DNA from: Flavobacterium profundi
GTDB lineage: Bacteria; Bacteroidota; Bacteroidia; Flavobacteriales; Flavobacteriaceae
Length of the DNA: 64,000 nt
NCBI RefSeq assembly: GCF_006491645.1
Contig: NZ_VDCZ01000004.1
Location: 62,001 to 126,000, forward strand
Direction of reading: 5' to 3'
Shown here: in pieces, positions 1-7,240 of the stretch
Layout: each line of letters begins with the position of its first letter
How positions within the stretch are numbered: the stretch's first letter is position 1
Translations under genes and position numbers: made by a program
Notes under the pieces: model-generated
What the model was told of the DNA's origin: nothing
The model's input: the letters and a program-made list of their open reading frames with translations, nothing else
Database searches by the model: none

Positions 1-18
1 ATGTAAGTTGGTAAGCAT

Positions 19-2709
19 ATGCAAGATTTTCAATTCAATTTTAATGTTTCTAGTTTTAACGAAATTTTTCCTTTTTACATTTTAATTGATAAAGATCTAC
101 AAATTGTTAGTTTGGGTAAGAGTCTGCAAAAAATTATTCCCAGCTTAACAGAAAATAGTCTTTTTACAGAAGTCTTTTCGGTAGAACGACCACACATTCC
201 TTCTTTTTCCCATGAAAATTTTAAGGACACTATTGAAACATTGGTTGTTTTAAAATCAAACCTAGATGCTACTATTTCTCTTAGGGGCCAAATCAATATA
301 CACAACGAACACTACCTTTTCATTGGAACGCCTTGGTTCAAATCCATGGAACATGTTATTGAAAAAAACTTAACGCTGCATGATTTTGCTATTTTTGATC
401 CTTTGCTAGATTTACTTCATGTTTTAAAAAACCAAGAAATCAACAATCAGGAGCTTAAAGAATTGTTAGATACGGTAAATTCGCAAAGAAAAAAATTAAA
501 AAAAGACAAAGAAGAATTAAATAAAATTTCTTTAGTTGCAAGTGCTAATAAAAACGGGGTCGTTTTTACGAATCCAATGGGTACTATTTTTTGGTGTAAC
601 CAATCTTACTTAGACTTAACAGGTTATACTTTAGATGAAATTATTGGGAAAACACCTGTTCAAATTGGTAAATGTGACTTATCGACACCCGAAGAGCTTC
701 AAAAAATGGTTACTGCTTTTTTTAAAGGTGAGTTTTTTGATGTCGAAGGATATCACGCACACAAAAATGGACGACCGTTTTGGGCAAAAATAAAAGGGCA
801 ACCTGTTTATGATGAAAATAAAAAATTGGTTCAATATTTTGCCATTGTTGAAAATCATGATGATGAAAAGGAGCGTGAAGAACAGCTTTCAGTACTCTCT
901 TCAATTGCTGAAAAAAATATCAATTCGGTTATTATTTGTAATAAAGATGGACTTATTGAATGGGTTAATGATAGTTTTGTGGAAATGTCTGGTTTTAATA
1001 AAACGGAACTCATCGGCAAAAAGCCAGGCCATTTATTACAAGGCACAGAATCGGATCCAGAAACGATTCAATATTTAGCAAATCAAATCCAAAAAGGATT
1101 ACCCTTTAGTTGTGAAATTATCAATTATTCTAAAAATAAAAAGAAATACTGGGTTCGCATTCAAGGACAAGCGTTACACAATAAAAATGGTGAAATCATA
1201 AAATTCTTTGCCATCGAAGAAGATATAACACTTGAAAAAGAATTCAATCAACAATTAATTGAGTCTGAAAACAGACTAACATCGTTAATAGAAAATCTGC
1301 AATCGGGGATTCTACTAGAAGATGAAAATAGAAAAATTCAAATTGTAAATAAGAAATTCTGTACCATGTTTGGTATTCAAGTGGAACCCGAATTAATGAA
1401 AGGATTTGATTGTGAATTAGCAGCTCAAGAATCGAAACATTTTTTTAAAAACCCAGATCAATTTCTCGAAAGAATTGATGTTATTTTAAAAGATAAAAAA
1501 AATATCATTTCGGAAGAAATTGAATTAATTGATGGAAGAATTTTTGAAAGAAGTTTTCTTCCTATTTACAAGGAAGGTAAGTATGCAGGTCATCTTTGGA
1601 GTTATGACGATGTTACGCTTCAGAAAAGGTATAAAGAAAGCCTAGAAGCTGAAAGACAAAAATACAGTAGTATTATTGCAAATATGAACATGGGGTTACT
1701 AGAGGTCGATAATAATGATGTTGTTCTTTTTGCCAACCAATCCTTTTGTGAGATGAGTGGTTATACGCTATTGGATTTGTTAGGAAGTAAGGCTTCCGAT
1801 TTAGTATTAACAGAGGAAGGGAAAACCATCATAAAAAATAAAAATACAATCCGAACCAAAGGGGTTTCCGATTCTTACGAAATTACTTCTAAAACGAAAA
1901 CAGGCGACATTAAACATTGGCTAATTAGTGGCGCACCCAATTATAATTTAAATGGTGAAATTACAGGTTCTATAGGAATTCACTTAGATATTACGCAGCA
2001 AAAAAACCTAGAACTCCAAAAAGAACAGCTTTTAAAAAAATTAGAAAAGCAAAATGATCAATTAAACGAATACGCTCAAGTAGTTTCACATGATTTAAAA
2101 TCTCCTTTGCGTAGTATTCATTCTTTAATCACGTGGATAAAAGAAGATAATGAAAAGGAGTTTAGTGAACAAACATCACAATATCTGAATATGATTGAGA
2201 GTAAAGTGGAAAAGATGGATCACCTAATTCACGGAATTCTTACCTATTCAAAAGTAAATACAGAAGAAGTAACTGATGAAAAAATTAGCATACAAGAGGT
2301 AGTCGAAAATTGTATTAACATTATTCATATTCCTGAAAATATTACAATCCAAATTGATAGTTATTTACCAGTCATTCAAGCAGATAAATTTAGGATGCAA
2401 CAACTCTTTCAAAATATTATTAGCAATGCTGTAAATTATATTGATAAACCTGAAGGATTAGTAACGATAGCTTGTAAAGAGAATACGAATAGCTATGTTT
2501 TTTCTATTGCAGATAACGGACCAGGAATCGAAAAAGAAAATCAAGAAAAAATCTTTAAAATTTTTCAATCCTTTACGCAACACGAACAATCCACTGGGAT
2601 AGGTTTGTCTATTGTAAAGCGTATTGTTGATAATTATGGAGGGAAAATTTGGATAGAAAGTGAATTGAAAAAAGGGACAACTTTTTTTATTAAATTACCT
2701 AAAAATTAG
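19..2709 (+). CDS. HNOBA/multi-PAS sensor histidine kinase
   Basis: This is a soluble sensor histidine kinase of 896 residues. Residues about 8-165 look like the HNOBA (H-NOX-associated) domain: the pattern FPFYILIDKDLQIV, then G-SLQKI-P, then F-VERP is typical. Four PAS domains follow at about 170-290, 295-415, 420-540 and 545-665. The HisKA helix carries SHDLKSPLR with the phospho-acceptor His near residue 691, and the HATPase domain has DNGPGIE and TGIGLSIV near the C-terminus. No membrane segment is visible. HNOBA domains normally partner an H-NOX haem protein, which may lie just left of the window. The next gene starts 3 bp after the stop, so this opens an operon with the FIST, kinase, Hpt and LytTR genes. 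The family call is secure; NO as the ligand is inferred from HNOBA and FIST. Confidence 0.88.
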   Translation: MQDFQFNFNVSSFNEIFPFYILIDKDLQIVSLGKSLQKIIPSLTENSLFTEVFSVERPHIPSFSHENFKDTIETLVVLKSNLDATISLRGQINIHNEHYLFIGTPWFKSMEHVIEKNLTLHDFAIFDPLLDLLHVLKNQEINNQELKELLDTVNSQRKKLKKDKEELNKISLVASANKNGVVFTNPMGTIFWCNQSYLDLTGYTLDEIIGKTPVQIGKCDLSTPEELQKMVTAFFKGEFFDVEGYHAHKNGRPFWAKIKGQPVYDENKKLVQYFAIVENHDDEKEREEQLSVLSSIAEKNINSVIICNKDGLIEWVNDSFVEMSGFNKTELIGKKPGHLLQGTESDPETIQYLANQIQKGLPFSCEIINYSKNKKKYWVRIQGQALHNKNGEIIKFFAIEEDITLEKEFNQQLIESENRLTSLIENLQSGILLEDENRKIQIVNKKFCTMFGIQVEPELMKGFDCELAAQESKHFFKNPDQFLERIDVILKDKKNIISEEIELIDGRIFERSFLPIYKEGKYAGHLWSYDDVTLQKRYKESLEAERQKYSSIIANMNMGLLEVDNNDVVLFANQSFCEMSGYTLLDLLGSKASDLVLTEEGKTIIKNKNTIRTKGVSDSYEITSKTKTGDIKHWLISGAPNYNLNGEITGSIGIHLDITQQKNLELQKEQLLKKLEKQNDQLNEYAQVVSHDLKSPLRSIHSLITWIKEDNEKEFSEQTSQYLNMIESKVEKMDHLIHGILTYSKVNTEEVTDEKISIQEVVENCINIIHIPENITIQIDSYLPVIQADKFRMQQLFQNIISNAVNYIDKPEGLVTIACKENTNSYVFSIADNGPGIEKENQEKIFKIFQSFTQHEQSTGIGLSIVKRIVDNYGGKIWIESELKKGTTFFIKLPKN

Positions 2710-2712
2710 CGT

Positions 2713-3846
2713 ATGAAAATTAATCAAGCCTATACTTTAGATGGAAAAAATTGGACGTATCTTCAAAAAAAAAGCACGCTGCAAAATCCTTTAGTTTTTG
2801 TGTTTGGAAATCGAATGGAATTGCAAAAAGAAGCAGTCATTGAGGCTGTTAGAAAAGAATTTCCATACGAACATTTAGTATTTGGTTCTACTTCTGGAGA
2901 AATTATAGATAGTAATGTGTTGGATAACTCGGTTGTCGTGACAGCCATTGAATTTGAAAAAAGCACGTTTGAAATTCGTACAGAAAATATATTCAATCAT
3001 CATAAAGACGCTGAAAAATTAGGGGAATCTTTATATAATGCGTTACCTAAAGAAAATTTAAGACATTTATTTGTACTTTCTGAAGGGAGTTTTGTGAACG
3101 GAAGTTCTTTAATAGAAGGTTTGGAAAAAAACATTGAAAATGCAATTCCCATTTCTGGCGGTATGTGTGGAGATGATGCAAAATTTGAAAAAACATTGGC
3201 CTCTTATAAAGAAAATCCCAAAGAAGGTGAAGTCGTTTTAATTGGTTTTTATGGTGCTACATTAGAAATTTCATTTGCAAGTTTTGGTGGATGGACTTCT
3301 TTTGGCCCCGAACGTATTATTACAAAATCAGAAGCCAATATTTTGTACGAAATCGATGGCCAACCCGCATTGGATCTATATAAAAAATATTTAGGTGAAA
3401 AGGCACATCAGTTGCCACAAGCTTCTTTACTATATCCATTAAATGTAACTCCAGAAGGAAAGAAAGAACCTGTCGTTAGAACTATTTTAGGTATTGATAA
3501 TGAAAAGCAATCGATGACTTTAGCAGGCGACGTTCCTGAAAATTCAAAAGTGCAATTAATGATGGCTTCAGTAGATGCTATAGCAGAAGGAGCGAATGAA
3601 GCAGCACAACGAGCGATGCAAAATAGAAAAACAGAACCACAACTCGCTTTACTGGTGAGTTGTGTTGGTAGAAAGTTAGTAATGAATCAACGAGTAGAAG
3701 AAGAGATTGAAAGAGTGCAAGAAGTGATAGGAAATACCACTGCTATAACTGGTTTTTATTCCTATGGCGAAATGGCTCCTTTTGCAAATAATACCTTTTG
3801 TGATTTACACAATCAAACGATGACATTAACCTTGATCAGTGAATAA
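2713..3846 (+). CDS. FIST-domain sensor protein (NosP-like)
   Basis: This 377-residue protein has a FIST_N domain (about 25-220) and a FIST_C domain (about 225-365). The C-terminal FIST_C signature is clear: GFYSYGEMAPF, then CDLHNQTMTLT. FIST proteins are sensory input modules. The subgroup next to histidine kinases includes NosP, a haem-based nitric-oxide sensor that inhibits a partner kinase. Here the gene sits between two histidine kinases and overlaps the second by one base (ATGA), matching the nosP-nahK arrangement. I could not identify the haem ligand with certainty, so haem/NO binding is inferred from family and context. An alternative is a FIST protein that binds another small ligand. 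Confidence 0.85.
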   Translation: MKINQAYTLDGKNWTYLQKKSTLQNPLVFVFGNRMELQKEAVIEAVRKEFPYEHLVFGSTSGEIIDSNVLDNSVVVTAIEFEKSTFEIRTENIFNHHKDAEKLGESLYNALPKENLRHLFVLSEGSFVNGSSLIEGLEKNIENAIPISGGMCGDDAKFEKTLASYKENPKEGEVVLIGFYGATLEISFASFGGWTSFGPERIITKSEANILYEIDGQPALDLYKKYLGEKAHQLPQASLLYPLNVTPEGKKEPVVRTILGIDNEKQSMTLAGDVPENSKVQLMMASVDAIAEGANEAAQRAMQNRKTEPQLALLVSCVGRKLVMNQRVEEEIERVQEVIGNTTAITGFYSYGEMAPFANNTFCDLHNQTMTLTLISE

Positions 3847-4877
3847 TGAAATCACTTTTAAAAAGACAAATTGATAAATTAATTCAAAACAATCCTGCTT
3901 TGTTAAAGGATTTAAAGCCTTTTTTAAACGCAGTAAATGATTCGTACGAAAATTATGAGGATCAATTAAGTATGTTGCAAAGAGCCATGAAAATAAGTTC
4001 AGACGAACTATTTGAAGCCAATAAAAAATTAAGAGAAGAAGCCAATAATCTGAAAGAAGTGAATCAGAACTTGTCTGCTATTTTGAGTGCAATGAACTTA
4101 GATGCTACAAAATTAGCCGATGAGAAAGAATTCAATCCAACCGAATATTTAAAAAAACAAGCCCTTGAAATTGTAGCAATAACAAACCAAAGAGAGGAAT
4201 TATTGAAGAATTTGGAAATACAAAATCAAGAATTAAATGAATATGCTCATGTGGTTTCTCATGACTTGAAAGCGCCTTTACGAAATATAGATACTTTAAT
4301 AAATTGGGTTATTGAAGATAATAAAGAAAGTATAGGAGAAAATGGTTTAACTTCTCTTTATCAAGTATTGTCGAATGTTGAAAAAATGGATTTATTAATT
4401 AAAGGGATATTAGATTATTCAACCATCGACAAGTTAGAGTCAGAAGACCGAATTTTAAATTTAAATCTAATTATTGATGAGGTCATACGAACACTTACTA
4501 TTCCAAAAAACATCACAGTAATAGTTCAAGAAGATTTGCCTAAAATTTATGGAAATGCGTGGCGTTTTAAACAGGTTTATCAAAATTTAATTCAAAATGC
4601 CATTACGTATAATGACAAACCAGAGGGGAAAATTGAAATTGGTGGCAAAGAAATGCAACAATGTTATGAGTTCTTTGTAAAAGATAATGGAGTTGGAATT
4701 GCAGCACACTATTTTGATCGAATTTTTAAAGTATTTACCAAATTAGAAAGTAATACTTCTTCTTCTGGAATAGGCCTGTCTATCGTAAAAAAAATTGTAA
4801 ATTATTACGATGGAGAAATTTGGGTCGAAAGTCAAGAAGGAGAAGGCACCACTTTTTTCTTTACAATTTCAAAATGA
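3846..4877 (+). CDS. soluble sensor histidine kinase (NahK-like position)
   Basis: A 343-residue cytoplasmic histidine kinase. The N-terminal 120 residues form a helical or coiled-coil region (YENYEDQLSMLQRAMKISS, then ELFEANKKLREEANNLKE) of the kind often found before PAS domains, but no complete PAS domain is seen. The HisKA H-box is SHDLKAPLRNID with His near residue 139, and the ATPase domain has DNGVGIA and SSGIGLSIV. It has no membrane segment and little input domain of its own, so it probably depends on a partner. Its start overlaps the FIST gene stop, which makes the FIST protein the obvious partner. The kinase core resembles that of the first gene in the operon, suggesting common ancestry. 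Confidence 0.88.
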   Translation: MKSLLKRQIDKLIQNNPALLKDLKPFLNAVNDSYENYEDQLSMLQRAMKISSDELFEANKKLREEANNLKEVNQNLSAILSAMNLDATKLADEKEFNPTEYLKKQALEIVAITNQREELLKNLEIQNQELNEYAHVVSHDLKAPLRNIDTLINWVIEDNKESIGENGLTSLYQVLSNVEKMDLLIKGILDYSTIDKLESEDRILNLNLIIDEVIRTLTIPKNITVIVQEDLPKIYGNAWRFKQVYQNLIQNAITYNDKPEGKIEIGGKEMQQCYEFFVKDNGVGIAAHYFDRIFKVFTKLESNTSSSGIGLSIVKKIVNYYDGEIWVESQEGEGTTFFFTISK

Positions 4878-4878
4878 T

Positions 4879-5196
4879 ATGGAAAAACCTAACCTTACTT
4901 ATATTGAACAGTTAGCAGGAGATAATTCAGAATTTAAAACCAAAATGATAGCTATTTTAAAGAAAGAATTGCCTGAAGAGATAGCCGTTTACAAGAGTCA
5001 AATGCAAAATAATAATTGGCAAGAAGCAGCACAAAGTGTCCATAAATTAAAACACAAAGTGTCTATTTTAGGTCTAGAAAAAAGTTACTATCTTGCTGAA
5101 ACCTATGAAGAAAATTTAAAAAATAAGGTGTCAACGTTTCAAAATGAGTTTGAAATAGTTTTAGAAGCGATGTTAAATTTTGTACAAACATTATAA
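4879..5196 (+). CDS. Hpt histidine phosphotransfer protein
   Basis: A small all-helical Hpt protein of 105 residues that would carry phosphate from the preceding kinase(s) to a response regulator. The phospho-acceptor motif is VHKLKHKVSILGL, with His as the expected site. The ATG at 4879 is chosen: it lies directly behind the kinase stop, the product begins MEKPNLTYIEQL, and the upstream in-frame extension merely reads the kinase C-terminus in another frame. No kinase here carries a receiver domain to pass phosphate to an Hpt by the classical route. The Hpt may therefore exchange phosphate with the LytTR regulator next to it or with the receivers near 21 kb. Confidence 0.85.
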   Translation: MEKPNLTYIEQLAGDNSEFKTKMIAILKKELPEEIAVYKSQMQNNNWQEAAQSVHKLKHKVSILGLEKSYYLAETYEENLKNKVSTFQNEFEIVLEAMLNFVQTL

Positions 5197-5206
5197 ACAA
5201 ACAAAC

Positions 5207-5920
5207 ATGAATTGTATTATTATTGATGACGAAGAAATGGCTAGAGTAATCATTGCACAAATGATTGATAATCAAAGCGAGTTAAACTTGATAGAAAGTT
5301 TTTCAAACGCAATTCAAGCCATAAAATTTTTGAATCAGAATGAGGTTGATCTTATTTTTTTAGACATTCATATGCCTGATTTTACGGGGTTTGATTTTAT
5401 ACAAACCTTAAAAAATCCTCCAAAAATTATTTTGGTAACTTCAGATAAAAATTTTGCCATTGAAGCTTTTGAATACGATTGTATCGTAGATTATTTAGTA
5501 AAACCAATAACAGAAGATCGCTTTCAAAAAGCCCTTCAAAAAGCTACTGCAACTGTGATGTCTAATTTTTCTAAAATAGCTACTAAGCAACCTGTTTCAG
5601 AGGATACAACCAAAGAGTTTTATGTCAATATCGACAGAAGATTGATTAAGATTGAATTTGAATCTGTTAAAGTCGTAGAAGCAAAAGGCGATTACATTCA
5701 TATAAAAACCGATACTAAAAACTATATTGTACATTCTACGCTAAAAAAGATTGAAGATAAATTACCTAATCATTTATTTTTAAAAGTACACCGTTCTTTT
5801 ATCATTAATACTCAAAAAATAATTGATATTGAGGATAATAGTGTACTTATAGGGAAAGAAGTCGTTCCCGTTAGTCGTGCCAATAGGCCCGAGTTAATGA
5901 AGCGATTGAATTTATTATAA
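5207..5920 (+). CDS. LytTR-family response regulator
   Basis: A 237-residue response regulator: an N-terminal receiver domain (IIIDDEE at the start, phospho-acceptor Asp53 in FLDIHMPDFTGF, Lys in YLVKP) and a C-terminal LytTR DNA-binding domain (about 135-237; KVVEAKGDYIHIKT and KVHRSFIINTQKI are typical). The ATG at 5207 fits the receiver; the longer reading uses a TTG inside the Hpt gene. It is the output of the operon starting at 19. LytTR proteins bind pairs of short direct repeats about 21 bp apart. Such a pair (TCTACACTT / TCGACACTT) lies at 5929-5958, directly behind this gene, and a related box recurs at three promoters of the polysaccharide locus. Confidence 0.93.
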   Translation: MNCIIIDDEEMARVIIAQMIDNQSELNLIESFSNAIQAIKFLNQNEVDLIFLDIHMPDFTGFDFIQTLKNPPKIILVTSDKNFAIEAFEYDCIVDYLVKPITEDRFQKALQKATATVMSNFSKIATKQPVSEDTTKEFYVNIDRRLIKIEFESVKVVEAKGDYIHIKTDTKNYIVHSTLKKIEDKLPNHLFLKVHRSFIINTQKIIDIEDNSVLIGKEVVPVSRANRPELMKRLNLL

Positions 5921-5923
5921 ATC

Positions 5924-5958
5924 CTTTGTCTACACTTTTTTGCCATTCATCGACACTT
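5924..5958 (+). promoter_or_regulatory. divergent copy of the EPS promoter box; LytTR-like direct repeat
   Basis: CTACACT, six bases, then CCATTCATC-GACA matches the second part of the boxes at 7097, 12468 and 19529 in sequence and spacing. The leading ATTCAA is not conserved. Within it TCTACACTT (5929-5937) and TCGACACTT (5950-5958) repeat with an offset of 21 bp, two helical turns, the usual geometry of LytTR binding sites. The nearest -7-like box (5992) is 35 bp away, not the 27 bp seen at the other copies. Confidence 0.45.
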
Positions 5959-6104
5959 CTTTATTTTTTATCTATTTGATTTAAAGGTTGATATTTTTGT
6001 GCTTAGATTTGAATCATAATAAAATGTGAATGTAAAGCTAACGTTTTACTAAAAAAAGACATCAAGTAAGTCGGAATATGGATTAAATGATGTTATTAAC
6101 CAAG

Positions 6105-6134
6105 AAAAAGCCGAAGGGACACCTTCGGCTTTTT
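6105..6134 (+). terminator. intrinsic terminator
   Basis: A 13-bp perfect stem: AAAAAGCCGAAGG, loop GACA, then CCTTCGGCTTTTT with a T run. It probably ends the phosphorelay operon or a small RNA in this gap. Because it is A-flanked it could act in both directions. Confidence 0.85.
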
Positions 6135-6326
6135 TAGTTGCTATATAAAATAGTGGATTTAAATATCATTTTTTAAAAATCCAAACGATCCTCATATAAA
6201 GATTTTCTTTCTATCATTTCTTTACCTCTGTTGGTCTATACAAATCGGTAAGTTATCGAAAAGAACAGTAAATCAACTCATTCTACTGGATATTTGTACT
6301 ATTATTAACTCTTAAAAGAAGAAATT

Positions 6327-6629
6327 ATGGCACTACACATTACAAATAATCAAGGAATTTTTGAGATTAATGGCTTGTTGAATGCTACTAATACGGGTTT
6401 GATAAGTAACTATTTTGAAACCATTATTGATAAAGAAAAAATGATTACTATATCATTAGATAAAGTTAAAGATATTGATAAAGTAGCCGTAAAATGTTTA
6501 GGTACACTTTATAAAAAAGCCATTGTGAAAAATAAAATTTTTTACATTATTGGTTCAGAAAACAAGAAAGTACGGGATCAATTTAAAGAACAAAAAATGT
6601 TCTATGTTTTACGAAGAGATGTTTTTTAA
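6327..6629 (+). CDS. STAS-domain protein, copy 1
   Basis: A 100-residue single-domain protein resembling STAS (SpoIIAA-like anti-sigma antagonist) proteins: ITISLDKVKDIDKVAVKCLGTLYKKA, then NKIFYIIGS, follows the beta-helix pattern of the family. In classical antagonists the helix begins D-S-S-G with a phosphorylatable serine; here it reads DKVA, so control by serine phosphorylation looks lost. A paralogue follows 21 bp downstream and also begins MAL-I. STAS proteins usually act in partner-switching; no RsbW-type kinase or PP2C phosphatase is present nearby, so the partner is unknown. The position before the polysaccharide locus suggests a regulatory link. Confidence 0.7.
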   Translation: MALHITNNQGIFEINGLLNATNTGLISNYFETIIDKEKMITISLDKVKDIDKVAVKCLGTLYKKAIVKNKIFYIIGSENKKVRDQFKEQKMFYVLRRDVF

Positions 6630-6650
6630 TATAAATTAAAATATACGATT

Positions 6651-6953
6651 ATGGCACTACAAATTATACAAAACGCAGGTGTTTTAGAAATAAAAGGAGA
6701 CTTAACGGCTCAAAACACCAATTCACTAAAAAATTATTTTGATGCATTATTTGTTCGATCTAGCTTTATTATGATATCGCTTAATGAAGTAAATGATATG
6801 GATAAAGCTTGTTTTAATTTATTAATGGATTTTTACCAAAAAGCAGTAGAAAAGAATAAAGTATTCTATATTATTAATGAATGTAATCTAAAGGTCGCAC
6901 ATTGGTTCCAATCCGAAAAAAAAGATTTTCTTTTACAAAGCAGAGCTGCGTAA
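6651..6953 (+). CDS. STAS-domain protein, copy 2
   Basis: Also 100 residues, a tandem paralogue of the gene at 6327 (both start MAL-I-N; shared NKVFYII and LMDFYQKAVEKNK-type helix). The motif expected to carry the phosphorylatable serine reads DMDKACFNLL, so the serine is missing here too. The C-terminus ends at SRAA with no further domain. The two genes lie 21 bp apart and are presumably co-transcribed. Divergence between the copies is high, which implies an old duplication with separate roles or a heterodimer rather than a recent amplification. Function beyond a STAS fold is unknown. Confidence 0.7.
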   Translation: MALQIIQNAGVLEIKGDLTAQNTNSLKNYFDALFVRSSFIMISLNEVNDMDKACFNLLMDFYQKAVEKNKVFYIINECNLKVAHWFQSEKKDFLLQSRAA

Positions 6954-7041
6954 AAGTCAGTTGAAAAATATTAGTAAGGTTTCTATTTCATGTGAAAACA
7001 AGAAGTAGGAGCCTTTTTCTTTATAGAAAATATACTACTCG

Positions 7042-7071
7042 TTTCAATTTTAATTTCAAATAGAATTGAAA
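7042..7071. repeat. inverted repeat
   Basis: Arms TTTCAATT (7042-7049) and AATTGAAA (7064-7071) with a 14-base loop. It is AT-only apart from one C/G pair and lacks a T tail, so it is a weak terminator candidate for the STAS genes or an operator upstream of box A. Confidence 0.35.
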
Positions 7072-7096
7072 AACAGTCAAACAATAGTAAAGAATC

Positions 7097-7164
7097 ATTC
7101 AACTACACTTACGTTCAATTCGTCGAAATATACAGGTAAAAGCAAGCTATAGCAATTACTTTTG
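7097..7164 (+). promoter_or_regulatory. conserved EPS promoter, copy A
   Basis: The 33-bp box (7097-7129) reads ATTCAACTACACT, TACGTT, CAATTCGTC, GAAAT. After exactly 27 bp comes the Bacteroidota -7 box TACTTTTG (7157-7164). At the expected -33 position (about 7135) there is no TTG. The same box, the same 27-bp spacing and a -7 box recur at 12468 and 19529. This suggests activator-dependent promoters, here for the wzz-flippase-polymerase unit. Confidence 0.7.
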
Positions 7165-7240
7165 GTGTATGTTAATTCCTTGATTAAAAGAGGGATATGT
7201 TTAGAAAAAGAAAAAATGTTAACGAGTAAATAGTTGTAAA

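Larger units (their letters stand above)
5921..6326. other. 406-bp intergenic region between regulator and STAS genes
   Basis: No plausible coding frame is seen. From left to right it holds a divergent copy of the polysaccharide-locus promoter box with a 21-bp direct repeat (5924-5958), a possible -7 box TATTTTTG (5992-5999), about 100 bp without an ORF, a strong hairpin terminator (6105-6134), and about 190 bp of leader before the first STAS gene. The -7 box and the terminator would bracket a transcript of roughly 130 nt, a possible small RNA. Alternatively this is simply the 3' untranslated region of the regulator operon. Confidence 0.5.
6954..7240. other. 287-bp leader region before the polysaccharide locus
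   Basis: No coding frame is supported. It contains an inverted repeat (7042-7071), the conserved promoter box A with its -7 box (7097-7164) and an untranslated leader of about 70 bases before the ATG at 7241. No clear terminator for the STAS genes is visible. Confidence 0.6.

Noticed and set aside
4810..4878. N-terminal extension of the Hpt gene into the kinase gene
   Set aside because: The extension only reads the kinase C-terminus in another frame; the ATG at 4879 gives a normal Hpt.
5180..5206. TTG start extending the LytTR regulator by nine codons
   Set aside because: It lies inside the Hpt gene, and the receiver domain begins properly at the ATG at 5207.
6229..6296. Copy of the EPS box before the first STAS gene
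   Set aside because: GATATTTG at 6289 has a mismatch to the -7 consensus and the sequence 27 bp upstream shows almost no box similarity.
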